A stretch of DNA of 62,861 nucleotides, from NCBI GenBank assembly GCA_947085425.1, contig CAMTWK010000009.1:1-62861 (forward strand). The letters run 5' to 3'. The first letter of the stretch is position 1; each line of letters begins with the position of its first letter. Below the pieces are notes generated by a model, which was given only the letters and a program-made list of their open reading frames with translations, did not search any database and was not told the origin of the DNA. The position numbers and the translations under genes were made by a program. This DNA is from UKL13-2 sp947085425 (lineage in GTDB: Bacteria > Pseudomonadota > Gammaproteobacteria > Burkholderiales > Usitatibacteraceae). Below are positions 6,321 to 14,324 of the stretch, in pieces.

Positions 6321-8198
6321 ATGGCACTTCTGCAAATTTTTGAACCTGGTGAAGCCACCGCGCCGCATCAACACCGGCTGGCTGTGGGCATTGATCTGGG
6401 CACCACCAATTCACTGATCGCCACTGTCAGAAGCGGCGCGGCGGAGGTATTGGTCGGCCACGTTGGTGATAAGTTGGTGCCGTCGGTGGTGCGTTATTTT
6501 GCCGACGGCCACTGCGAAGTGGGCGCCAAACCAAAAGCCGAACAGGCGGAAGATCCCGCCAATACCATTTTGTCGGTGAAACGATTCATGGGACGCGGCA
6601 TGGCCGATGTCGCCAAGTACGGTGCGTTGCCCTATCATTTTGTTGATGCGCCGGGCATGGTGAAAATTGACACCATCGCAGGTGTGAAATCACCGGTCGA
6701 TATTTCTGCGGAAATTTTACGCGTGATGCGCGTACAAGCTGAGCAGGCGTTGGCAGGTGAACTGGTCGGCGCGGTCATTACCGTGCCCGCTTATTTTGAT
6801 GATGCGCAGCGCCAGGCCACCAAAGACGCCGCACGACTCGCCGGCATCAATGTGTTGCGCTTGCTGAACGAACCGACTGCAGCCGCCATTGCCTATGGCT
6901 TGGACAATGGCAGCGAGGGCATTTTTGCCGTGTTTGATTTGGGTGGCGGCACCTTTGATATTTCCATTTTGAAATTAACCCGCGGTGTGTTTGAAGTGCT
7001 CGCCACCAATGGGGACGCGGCACTTGGCGGCGACGATTTTGATCAGGCGATTGCCGCGCATTGGCGCAAGCTACATGGCCTGGTGAGCGCCAATCACAAG
7101 GACATGCGTCGACTATTGATGGAGGCACGTACCGTCAAGGAGGCGTTGACCACAAAAGCGGATGCCACGGCGGCAATCAGCCTGAGTTATGGTCAGACGC
7201 TCAACGTCAAATTGACGAGGACAGAATTCCACGCGATGACCGCGCATTTGGTTGATCGTATGCTGGCACCGGTCAAGAAAGCCATGCGTGATACCAAATT
7301 GGCCATTGATGAAATTGACGGCGTGGTAATGGTTGGTGGCGCGACACGCATGCTGCATGTACAAAATGCGGTGAGGAATTTTTTTTGCAAGCCGTTGTTG
7401 AACAATGTTGACCCCGACAAAGTGGTGGCACTGGGCGCGGCCATACAAGCGAACGTGCTGGCCGGAAACAAAACCGGCGAGGATATGTTGTTACTCGATG
7501 TGATCCCGCTGTCGCTGGGATTGGAGACGATGGGTGGACTCGCTGAAAAAGTGATTCCGCGCAATTCAACCATCCCGGTTGCGCGTGCGCAGGAATTCAC
7601 CACCTTCAAGGATGGGCAGACGGCGATGAGCATTCACGTGGTGCAAGGTGAGCGGGAGTTGGTCAAGGACTGCCGATCGTTGGCAAAATTTACGTTACAC
7701 GGCATTCCGCCAATGGTGGCCGGCGCGGCGCGTATCAAAGTGACCTTTCAAGTGGACGCCGACGGTCTGGTCGCGGTCACGGCGCAAGAACTAAACAGCG
7801 GTGTGGTGGCGCAAATTGATGTGAAACCGTCGTACGGTTTGACCGATGCCGAAATCACGGCCATGTTACAAGCGAGCTTTACCTATGCCGAGGCCGATGC
7901 CAGCGCACGAGTGTTGGCTGAAACAGTCACCGACGCACGACGATTGATCGAGGCGGTCACCGCTGCCGTCAATACCGATGGAGCGTTGTTAACACCAGCC
8001 GAGTCTAGTGGCATTGTTAACGCGCTGGCGGCGCTGGAAACCGCCGTGACCGGTGAACAGGTGGCCGCCATCAAAGCGGCCATAGAAACTTTGTCGGCCG
8101 CAACCGAGACCTTTGCCGCCAAACGCATGGATAAAAGTGTCGCCTCCGCCCTAACCGGTAAATCGATGGCGGATCTCGCCGCATTTGACAGCAAATAA
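6321..8198 (+). CDS. hscA: Hsp70-type chaperone HscA
   Basis: Specialised Hsp70 that binds the LPPVK motif of IscU and drives cluster transfer in an ATP-dependent cycle. The 625-residue product shows the Hsp70 ATPase signatures: phosphate 1 AVGIDLGTTNSLIATV near residue 22, LLNEPTAAAIAYGL, FDLGGGTFDISIL, and VVMVGGATRM, then a substrate-binding domain (DVIPLSLGLETMGGLAEKVI) and a short helical lid rich in Ala. It lacks the DnaK C-terminal tail, as HscA does. 18 bp after hscB and 7 bp before fdx. Confidence 0.96.
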   Translation: MALLQIFEPGEATAPHQHRLAVGIDLGTTNSLIATVRSGAAEVLVGHVGDKLVPSVVRYFADGHCEVGAKPKAEQAEDPANTILSVKRFMGRGMADVAKYGALPYHFVDAPGMVKIDTIAGVKSPVDISAEILRVMRVQAEQALAGELVGAVITVPAYFDDAQRQATKDAARLAGINVLRLLNEPTAAAIAYGLDNGSEGIFAVFDLGGGTFDISILKLTRGVFEVLATNGDAALGGDDFDQAIAAHWRKLHGLVSANHKDMRRLLMEARTVKEALTTKADATAAISLSYGQTLNVKLTRTEFHAMTAHLVDRMLAPVKKAMRDTKLAIDEIDGVVMVGGATRMLHVQNAVRNFFCKPLLNNVDPDKVVALGAAIQANVLAGNKTGEDMLLLDVIPLSLGLETMGGLAEKVIPRNSTIPVARAQEFTTFKDGQTAMSIHVVQGERELVKDCRSLAKFTLHGIPPMVAGAARIKVTFQVDADGLVAVTAQELNSGVVAQIDVKPSYGLTDAEITAMLQASFTYAEADASARVLAETVTDARRLIEAVTAAVNTDGALLTPAESSGIVNALAALETAVTGEQVAAIKAAIETLSAATETFAAKRMDKSVASALTGKSMADLAAFDSK

Positions 8199-8205
8199 TT
8201 TCAAT

Positions 8206-8544
8206 ATGACCATTATCAAAATCCTGCCGCACGAAACACTCTGCCCTGATGGTGCCACGCTCGATGTTGCCGCCGGCACCGTGTTGTGCAGCGCCATGTT
8301 GCAAAACAATATTGCCATTGAACACGCCTGTGAATTGTCGTGCGCCTGTACAACCTGTCATGTGATTGTGCGTGAAGGCATTGACTCATTGCCAGACGCA
8401 CTCGACAAGGAAGAGGACATGCTTGATATGGCGTGGGGGTTGACGCCGTTGTCGCGTTTATCGTGTCAAATCAAAGTAACCGACACTCCGCTGACGATTG
8501 AAATCCCGAAGTACACCATTAATCATGCCCGGGAGAATCATTGA
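8206..8544 (+). CDS. fdx: [2Fe-2S] ferredoxin Fdx
   Basis: Adrenodoxin-type ferredoxin that gives electrons to cluster assembly on IscU/IscS. From ATG 8206 the protein has 112 residues with ligands C42, C48, C51 and C87 (HACELSCACTTCHVIV and LSCQI), the same numbering as E. coli Fdx. An in-frame ATG at 8185 lies inside hscA and is less likely. The stop TGA overlaps the iscX ATG by one base, which suggests coupled translation. Confidence 0.95.
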   Translation: MTIIKILPHETLCPDGATLDVAAGTVLCSAMLQNNIAIEHACELSCACTTCHVIVREGIDSLPDALDKEEDMLDMAWGLTPLSRLSCQIKVTDTPLTIEIPKYTINHARENH

Positions 8545-8744
8545 TGACCATTAAATGGACGGACATTCTTGAAATCGCCATTCAATTGGCTGATGCCCAC
8601 CCTGAGGTCGATCCGCTGACGATTCGTTTTACCGATCTGCACGCCTGGGTGCTGGCGCTGCCGGAATTTGCGGATGATCCGGAACGCGGCGGTGAAAAAA
8701 TACTCGAGGCGATTCAGGCGGCGTGGATTGAAGAGATCGAGTAA
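8544..8744 (+). CDS. iscX: Fe-S assembly protein IscX
   Basis: Small acidic protein (66 residues) that binds IscS and probably tunes its activity or delivers iron. The sequence MTIKWTDILEIAIQLADAHP and FTDLHAWVLALPEFADDP follows the family closely, including the D-P-x-T-x-R-F-T-D-L-x-x-W core and the acidic C-terminal WIEEIE. It starts at the ATG in TGATG at 8542-8546 and is the last gene of the operon. I see no clear intrinsic terminator in the 139 bp that follow. Confidence 0.94.
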   Translation: MTIKWTDILEIAIQLADAHPEVDPLTIRFTDLHAWVLALPEFADDPERGGEKILEAIQAAWIEEIE

Positions 8745-8883
8745 AACGCCAATATTGACGCGCGGATTCAGGCCAAAAGTCCTGGTGATGCCCGTGAATA
8801 GTGGTGTTTCGGTTTGACTTGAGGTCGTTGCCGACATTCACCACCGGTGCCTTGCAAAATTGATTGGAGCGAAACGAATCACC

Positions 8884-9297
8884 ATGAAAAGCATTTTCCA
8901 CCTCGCAATAAACGTCACCGACCTCGACGCCGCGCGGCGTTTTTATGGTGGTTTGCTGGGTTGCACCGAAGGGCGCAGCACCACCACCTGGGTCGATTAT
9001 TCGTTTTTTGGTCATCAGCTTTCGTTGCATCTTGGCACACCCTTCACCACCGCCGCCACCGGCAAGGTTGATGGCATGGCGGTGCCGATGCCACACTTTG
9101 GTGTGGTGCTGCCGCTGGCTGATTGGCAGGCCTTGGCGGATGCACTGCGCAGCCAAGGCGTTGAATTTGTTATTCCACCGAGTGTGCGATTTGCCGGTGA
9201 GCCGGGTGAACAACACACCATGTTTTTTTTGGATCCCTTTGGCAATCCTTTGGAGATCAAGGGGTTTCGGGATATGGCGGCGGTGTATGCCGCATAA
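8884..9297 (+). CDS. VOC family (glyoxalase-like) protein
   Basis: The 137-residue protein is one vicinal-oxygen-chelate module pair: FHLAINVTDLDAARRFYGGL starts the first beta-alpha-beta-beta-beta unit with a metal-ligand His (H5), and MPHFGVVLPLADWQALADAL with MFFLDPFGNPLEIKGF forms the second, ending in the typical DPFGNxLE metal-binding Glu. Members are lyases, dioxygenases or resistance proteins; the exact substrate cannot be read. Its 3' end overlaps the next gene by 11 bp, so the two are likely co-translated. Confidence 0.8.
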   Translation: MKSIFHLAINVTDLDAARRFYGGLLGCTEGRSTTTWVDYSFFGHQLSLHLGTPFTTAATGKVDGMAVPMPHFGVVLPLADWQALADALRSQGVEFVIPPSVRFAGEPGEQHTMFFLDPFGNPLEIKGFRDMAAVYAA

Positions 9298-10240
9298 CCA
9301 GTCGGTACGCGGAACCATCGCGTTTGTATCGCAACAACACGATGGCGACTGGATTGAAGTTTTATCGGCAGCCATGCCATTGGAACGGGTGGTGGCCGAT
9401 CGCGAATTGAATGATGACGCCGCCGAGGCTGTTGATATTGTGGTGGTGGGCACGCCGGATGCGGCGCGACTGGCGCGTTACAAAAATGTGAAATGGATTC
9501 AAAGTGTTTGGGCGGGGGTCGAACGTTTGTTACCGATCACCGCGGCGCGCAACCTGCCATTGGTTCGACTGATTGATCCGTTGATGGCGCACACCATGGC
9601 GGAATCGGTGTTGGCGTGGACACTTTATTTGCATCGCGATATGCCGGCCTACGCCGCGCAACAACGCAAACAACAGTGGCGGCAGCGGCCCTATCGTGCG
9701 GCGGCGGAACAGACGGTTGGAATTCTCGGTTTGGGGGCACTTGGTCAGGCGGCCGCACAACGGTTGTTGGCGGCTGGTTATCGTGTTTGTGGCTGGAGTC
9801 GTCACAGCAAACAAATTGACGGCGTGACGACTTACGCAGGTGAGGCGGGCCTTACGTCGTTACTGCAACAAGCCCAAATATTGGTGGTGTTGCTGCCATT
9901 AACGGCGGACACGCACCAATTGCTCGATCCGCAGCGGCTGGCACACCTGCCGCAGGGGGCGGCGGTGATTAATTTCGCTCGCGGCCCAATCCTTGACACC
10001 ACCGCACTGATTGCCGCGCTGGATTCCGCTGCGCTGTCGCATGCGGTGCTGGATGTATTTGCAACCGAGCCGTTACCAGCGGACAACGTCCTTTGGTCAC
10101 ACGCGTCGGTCACGGTTCTGCCGCATATTTCCGCGATCACCAATCAGCAAAGTGCATCAAAAATAGTCGCGACCAATATTGCCAACTATCGGGCCGCGGG
10201 TGTTTTGCCTGTAACGGTTGATGTTGTGCGTGGTTATTAA
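9287..10240 (+). CDS. D-2-hydroxyacid dehydrogenase (GhrA-like)
   Basis: NAD(P)H-dependent reductase of the 2-hydroxyacid dehydrogenase family, closest in layout to glyoxylate/hydroxypyruvate reductase A. The 317-residue protein has the Rossmann motif VGILGLGALGQAAA (residues 144-157), the catalytic triad R232 (NFARGPILD), E261 (FATEPLP) and H280 (VLPHISAIT). The ATG at 9287 overlaps the VOC gene end; the frame is open far upstream but that part is a shadow of the VOC gene. Likely role: reduction of glyoxylate, hydroxypyruvate or a similar oxoacid. Exact substrate is inference. Confidence 0.82.
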   Translation: MPHNQSVRGTIAFVSQQHDGDWIEVLSAAMPLERVVADRELNDDAAEAVDIVVVGTPDAARLARYKNVKWIQSVWAGVERLLPITAARNLPLVRLIDPLMAHTMAESVLAWTLYLHRDMPAYAAQQRKQQWRQRPYRAAAEQTVGILGLGALGQAAAQRLLAAGYRVCGWSRHSKQIDGVTTYAGEAGLTSLLQQAQILVVLLPLTADTHQLLDPQRLAHLPQGAAVINFARGPILDTTALIAALDSAALSHAVLDVFATEPLPADNVLWSHASVTVLPHISAITNQQSASKIVATNIANYRAAGVLPVTVDVVRGY

Positions 10241-10473
10241 CCTGCATATTTCACGGCTCGGCCCCGCTCCGCCTGGGGTTTGACCCGTGAAGTTTTATTG
10301 CACTTTGTCATCCAATTTGGTTTTGATTGAACATGAGACCTTTGCGCTCGATAACAGGTCGCTGTACCAACAATGTGGCCATGTGCTGCGAGGTGATGCG
10401 TTACGTTGAGTGGTGATGAGTGGTGTCGACCCGGATGACCTGCGCACATTGATGTTGGATAGATCAAATTTCC

Positions 10474-10505
10474 AAAAAAAGTGGGGTGATCTTTCGACCA
10501 CCCCA
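10474..10505 (-). terminator. Intrinsic terminator of the small RNA
   Basis: On the minus strand TGGGGTGGTC-GAAA-GATCACCCCA forms a 10-bp stem (one G-U pair) capped by a GNRA-type GAAA loop, followed by C and seven T residues. This is a textbook Rho-independent terminator. Confidence 0.88.
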
Positions 10506-10605
10506 GAAGGCGCACTCTCGAATACTTACAGAGGAGAACCTCGGTTCGCGGGGACCTATCCGCTCACCATTCCGCCCAGGGAGGTAGGGCGGTCCGCAAG
10601 TATTC
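10474..10605 (-). ncRNA. Predicted sigma-54-dependent small RNA
   Basis: Reading the minus strand, a near-consensus sigma-54 promoter (10618-10632) predicts a start near 10605, and a strong intrinsic terminator ends at 10474-10505, giving an RNA of about 130 nt with no credible reading frame. The RNA folds simply: its first eight bases GAATACTT (10605-10598) pair with AAGTATTC (10527-10520), closing a multi-branch domain that holds a hairpin CCGCCC/GGGCGG (10592-10587 with 10577-10572), one with GCGG/CCGC (10563-10560 with 10551-10548) and GAGG/CCTC (10542-10539 with 10534-10531). A short single-stranded linker leads to the terminator. It lies just after the GlrR-like activator gene. I do not recognise it as a known RNA family. 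Functional analogy with GlmY is inference. Confidence 0.7.
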
Positions 10606-10617
10606 AGGTTAACTATC

Positions 10618-10632
10618 GCAAATGTCGTGCCA
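10618..10632 (-). promoter_or_regulatory. Sigma-54 (RpoN) promoter
   Basis: The minus strand reads TGGCACG-ACAT-TTGC, matching the RpoN consensus TGGCACG-N4-TTGC exactly in both elements, with GG and GC separated as required. The predicted start is about 12 bp downstream, at the first base of the folded RNA. Confidence 0.85.
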
Positions 10633-10706
10633 GCTTTACTGGCGGACAAATATTCCTGTTGCGCGGGGCAGGGCGCACAAAATGGTTGGGCGGCCTGATG
10701 GGTGTT

Positions 10707-10724
10707 TGTCGCCGAATCACGACG
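10707..10724 (-). promoter_or_regulatory. GlrR-type activator box 2
   Basis: The minus strand has CGTC-N10-GACA, one mismatch from the TGTC-N10-GACA site used by enterobacterial GlrR. It lies about 110 bp upstream of the predicted sRNA start, a normal distance for an enhancer-like site of a sigma-54 activator. Confidence 0.55.
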
Positions 10725-10770
10725 CAATTGGCGGCTTTTTGCTAAGTGGTTGTTTTGGCGTGGCAAATGC

Positions 10771-10788
10771 CGTCGTTGTTTGACGACA
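10771..10788 (-). promoter_or_regulatory. GlrR-type activator box 1
   Basis: The minus strand has TGTC-N10-GACG inside the larger inverted repeat GTCGT/ACGAC. It is one mismatch from TGTC-N10-GACA and is centred 64 bp from box 2, close to six helical turns, so both could be bound from one DNA face. Confidence 0.55.
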
Positions 10789-10854
10789 AAAATGATGCCA
10801 ATAGTGCCGCAATGAGTCGCAAAAATTTCACGTTTCTGACTACTCAACAGCAGG

Positions 10855-12267
10855 TCAGTTTTTGAAGTGTGCCGCTTCCAACCCGTGTCGTTGCAACAAT
10901 TTGTAGAATTCAGTGCGATTGCGTTTGGCAATTTTTGCCGCCTGTGTAACGCTGCCACCGGTGAGCTTTAACAAACGTGTCAGGTAATCGTATTCAAATT
11001 GCCGACGCGCTTCTTCAAATCCATCCAGGCTGTCCTTGCCGAGTTGCATTGCTTGTTCGACCACGCTCAATGGCACGATTTCGGTGGTGGTTAATGCGAC
11101 CGCTTGTTCCACCACGTTCAGGACCTGACGGATGTTGCCGGGCCAGGGTGCCGCCAACATGGTCGACAACGCATCGGGGGAAAAACCGGTGACCCGCTTG
11201 GCGTAATGCGCCGCCAATCGTTTTACGAATGCCGTCAACAATAACGGGATATCCTCGCGGCGTTCGCGCAGCGGTGGGATTTTCAGGGTGACCACATTCA
11301 GACGGTAAAACAAATCTTCGCGAAATTCACCGGCATCGCGAGCCATGACCAAATCACGGTGGCTGGCTGAGACAATGCGCACATCCACGGCAATACTCTT
11401 GACGTCACCAACCGGGCGAATTTCATGGCTCTCGAGTGCACGCAACAATTTCACCTGTAACGCAGTCGGCATGTCACCGATTTCATCGAGAAACAGGGTG
11501 CCGCCATCGGCCTGCTGAAACAAGCCGGGATGATCGGCAATGGCACCGGTAAATGCGCCTTTTTTATGGCCGAATAATTCACTTTCCAGCAACGCTTCCG
11601 GGATCGCGCCACAGTTTAGCGCCACAAAGGGTCTGCCTGCGCGTGGGCTGGCATCGTGTAGCGCGCGCGCCAAAATTTCCTTGCCCGTGCCACTTTCACC
11701 CTGAATCAAAACACTGGCCTCGCTCTGTGCCACACGCTCGGTGCGCACCAATAATTCCTCCATGGCCGGCGCGCGGGTGATGATGGCGGCACGCCATAAG
11801 GCAAAACCGGCCGGGGCGGTGGCGCGCTTAATCGCGCCGTGGGCACCGTGTAAAGTCAGTGCACGTGCCACCTTAGCCAGTAAATCATTGGCGTCGTAGG
11901 GCTTGGTCAGGTAGCCAAATACGCCATCCTGAGTTGCGGCGACCGCATCGGGTATGGTGCCGTGCGCGGTCAGGATAATGACCGGTAAACCGCTATAACG
12001 CTCATTGATTTCCGCGAACAGGCCCATGCCGTCCATGCCATCCATGCGCAAATCGGTGATCACCAAATCAGGACGCTCGGCGGCGATTTTTGACAACGCC
12101 TGCTGACCGCTGGATGCGGTGGCGACGTGATAACCGGTGGCACGTAAACGAATGGCAAGCAGGTGCAACAGATCCGCGTCGTCATCGACTAACAATAAAT
12201 GCCCGGTGGTGGTAGAAATTGAAGCCATTGGATTCTTTGGTCTTTCCATTAATTCAAACATTGTCAT
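10855..12267 (-). CDS. glrR: GlrR-like sigma-54-dependent response regulator
   Basis: NtrC-family activator of 470 residues. An N-terminal receiver (about 23-135) has the acidic pair DDD at 28-30, the phospho-acceptor D72 in VITDLRMDG and K122. The AAA+ domain carries Walker A GESGTGKE (190-197), the sigma-54-contact loop GAFTGA (237-242) and Walker B LFLDEIGD (258-265). A Fis-type helix-turn-helix ends the protein (about 430-465). It follows the sensor kinase gene by about 130 bp, and the layout matches GlrK/GlrR (QseE/QseF). In-frame ATGs at 12249 and 12228 are alternative starts. The downstream sigma-54 sRNA with GlrR-type boxes is the likely target. Confidence 0.85.
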   Translation of the reverse strand: MTMFELMERPKNPMASISTTTGHLLLVDDDADLLHLLAIRLRATGYHVATASSGQQALSKIAAERPDLVITDLRMDGMDGMGLFAEINERYSGLPVIILTAHGTIPDAVAATQDGVFGYLTKPYDANDLLAKVARALTLHGAHGAIKRATAPAGFALWRAAIITRAPAMEELLVRTERVAQSEASVLIQGESGTGKEILARALHDASPRAGRPFVALNCGAIPEALLESELFGHKKGAFTGAIADHPGLFQQADGGTLFLDEIGDMPTALQVKLLRALESHEIRPVGDVKSIAVDVRIVSASHRDLVMARDAGEFREDLFYRLNVVTLKIPPLRERREDIPLLLTAFVKRLAAHYAKRVTGFSPDALSTMLAAPWPGNIRQVLNVVEQAVALTTTEIVPLSVVEQAMQLGKDSLDGFEEARRQFEYDYLTRLLKLTGGSVTQAAKIAKRNRTEFYKLLQRHGLEAAHFKN

Positions 12268-12395
12268 ACCCTGTCAATTGGATAGGATCTTATATGCATG
12301 AATCGTGCCGGATTAAGCGCCTTGCAACCATGATACCCAGTCCGTCCATTTCTGACATCGAAACTTGACGGATAGATTGGTCGATCAGCGTGGAT

Positions 12396-13952
12396 TTACG
12401 CGCGGCCCGGCCGCCTTGGCAATATCACGCGAATGCGAGCACCGCGCGGTTTGGTATATACGCTATTGCCGCTGGCGTAGTCATCGTCGTGACCCCGATT
12501 GTCCGGGACGTCGTTGTTGCCCTTTGCGACCGCCGCAACACTGCCACGATGAAGCTCAACGTAATCGCGGACAATGGCCATGCCCAACCCGGTCCCCTTG
12601 GTGGCCGATTTAATGGCCGAGGCGGTGCGAAAAAACGGCTCAAAAATGCGCTCGCGATCGGCCTCGGCAATGCCCGGACCATCGTCGATCACCTCAATGA
12701 CGGCGTTTTCCTGTTGTTTCACCAACCGTATGGTGATGGTGCCACCGACCGGGGAATATTTGACGGCGTTGGACAATAAGTTGTCGAGTACCACGCGAAT
12801 TTTATTGGCATCACCCTGCAGTGACACTTTCTCGGATTCGCGTCGTACAGAAATTGATTTGGCGACCAGCGCGATTTTATGCGTGTCGAGCACCTCGTCA
12901 ACCAAGTCCAATAGTTGCAGCGGGGCAAGAACCAACGCCTGTGTTTCCCTGAGCCGGCGCGCCGATTGGGTCTGGCTATAGGTTAAAAGGTCCTGAATGA
13001 GACGTTCCAATGATTGCGAATTTTGTTTGAGAATGCGGGCGATTTCCTGTTGTTCGGAATTCAGCTCACCCACCACCTCTTCCGCAAGCAAGTCCGAGCC
13101 TTCCCGCAATGCCGTCAGCGGTGTTTTGAGTTCATGGGAAACGTGTTGAAAAAATCGCGTCTTCTGGTCTTCCAATTCGATCAACCGTTGCCTCAGCCAA
13201 TCTAGTTGTTGGCCGAGCTTCTCAATGTCGTGCGGGCCGGAAACTCGGATGCGTTTGGCAAATTTGCCCTCACCCAAACGATCAATGGCCGCACCGAGGT
13301 CACGAATGGGCCGCGCCAGCAAATAGCTGAACCCGGCAATCAATAACAATGCCGATGGCACAATCGCCAACATTTGCCAGATCACTTGTTTGCGCGACTT
13401 TGCCGCCGATGCGCGTAAATTGGCAACCTCGGTTTCGACACTCCGGTCGGCGATGGTATTGAGTGCCATGGCACGATTGGCAACCTCGGCAAACTCACGC
13501 TCAACTCGTTTTTGCAGCAGCGGAGTTGGGTTTCCAGTCGACAACAAAGGATTTGCCGCCTGTTCGAGTGATCGAATGTAATTTGCCGCCTCGACCATTT
13601 CGGACGTCAGTGGTAATTGATCGAGTTGTTGCAACTGTTGCAAAAATTGTTCACGCGTCCGGCCGTGTGTTTCAATCAATTCGCGATCAGCCGAACTGGC
13701 AATGAGTCTTGCCGATTTATCCAGTGCGGATGCGGTGGTACTGAGCTGCCGGGCGGTTTGGGTGGTGAGGGTGGCATTGACCACTGCGCGCTGACTCTGT
13801 TCGGCGAGGCGCTCGATAAAAAACGCATTGGATACCAACCCGGCAATCAAGGGTAGCGTGACAATGCCAAATCCGACCAGAATCAGTCCGGGGAATGAGG
13901 TTGGATAACGAAATCGGCCCGACTTAAAAGGCGAAGATTTTTTTTCGGTCAT
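12396..13952 (-). CDS. glrK: GlrK-like sensor histidine kinase
   Basis: Membrane sensor of about 518 residues from ATG 13952 (an ATG at 13967 adds five residues). Two transmembrane helices (about 20-45 and 190-213) flank a helical periplasmic domain; then HAMP (RPIRDLGAAIDRLGEGKFAK), dimerisation domain with H273 in QHVSHELKTPLTAL, and an ATPase domain with N, G1 and G2 boxes (NLLSNAVKYSP, DDGPGIAEAD, GTGLGMAIV). The HAMP and H-box wording is that of GlrK/QseE. Between the last G box and the C-terminus there is a polar insert rich in Asp and Asn. No qseG-like lipoprotein gene lies between kinase and regulator, unlike in E. coli. Confidence 0.85.
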   Translation of the reverse strand: MTEKKSSPFKSGRFRYPTSFPGLILVGFGIVTLPLIAGLVSNAFFIERLAEQSQRAVVNATLTTQTARQLSTTASALDKSARLIASSADRELIETHGRTREQFLQQLQQLDQLPLTSEMVEAANYIRSLEQAANPLLSTGNPTPLLQKRVEREFAEVANRAMALNTIADRSVETEVANLRASAAKSRKQVIWQMLAIVPSALLLIAGFSYLLARPIRDLGAAIDRLGEGKFAKRIRVSGPHDIEKLGQQLDWLRQRLIELEDQKTRFFQHVSHELKTPLTALREGSDLLAEEVVGELNSEQQEIARILKQNSQSLERLIQDLLTYSQTQSARRLRETQALVLAPLQLLDLVDEVLDTHKIALVAKSISVRRESEKVSLQGDANKIRVVLDNLLSNAVKYSPVGGTITIRLVKQQENAVIEVIDDGPGIAEADRERIFEPFFRTASAIKSATKGTGLGMAIVRDYVELHRGSVAAVAKGNNDVPDNRGHDDDYASGNSVYTKPRGARIRVILPRRPGRA

Positions 13953-14060
13953 GGCATCTGGGGTCATTTTTTTTGCATTACCAGGGTGGCTGGCACTTCT
14001 TGTGTCTGGCAATGATAAAATCAATTGCTTACTTTCGCCAATAATTGCAGGAGCCACCGC

Positions 14061-14267
14061 ATGGCCATGTACGAATCCGATGTGACAAAATTTGTCCGCG
14101 AATTGTTTGAACAAACCCCCGGACTGAAAGACTTGCAAAAACAGAATCGGGCGACGTGGTGGGACAAAAAACTCGATTTCGACCAGATTAATCGCAACAA
14201 TGCATCGGAAGCGCCGAAGGCACCCTATGCCTATTTTCCGTTGCCCAAACCCAGCGATAAGTCTTAA
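14061..14267 (+). CDS. DUF3460 family protein
   Basis: A 68-residue soluble protein starting MAMYESDVTKFVRELFEQTP and containing NRATWWDKKLDFDQINR and a Pro-rich end APYAYFPLPKPSD, the DUF3460 signature that is almost confined to Betaproteobacteria. Function unknown. ATG 14061 has AGGAG at 14049-14053; an in-frame ATG at 14025 lies upstream of this ribosome-binding site and is rejected. Divergent from the sensor kinase gene, with 108 bp between the two starts. Confidence 0.85.
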   Translation: MAMYESDVTKFVRELFEQTPGLKDLQKQNRATWWDKKLDFDQINRNNASEAPKAPYAYFPLPKPSDKS

Positions 14268-14324
14268 TCGGCCCGTTGGGTTTGTGGTTGGTCGCCGTTG
14301 CCGCCGACACAACCAGTTTGCGAT

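Noticed and set aside
8945..9286. N-terminal extension of the hydroxyacid dehydrogenase frame
   Set aside because: The extension is an out-of-frame shadow of the VOC gene; the family start is at 9287.
10410..10745. 111-codon plus-strand frame in the gap after the dehydrogenase gene
   Set aside because: It runs antisense through the predicted sRNA and its promoter, has no family resemblance, no ribosome-binding site and an erratic composition.
12390..12779. Plus-strand frame opposite the sensor kinase gene
   Set aside because: Fully antisense to the ATPase domain of the kinase, with no independent signals.
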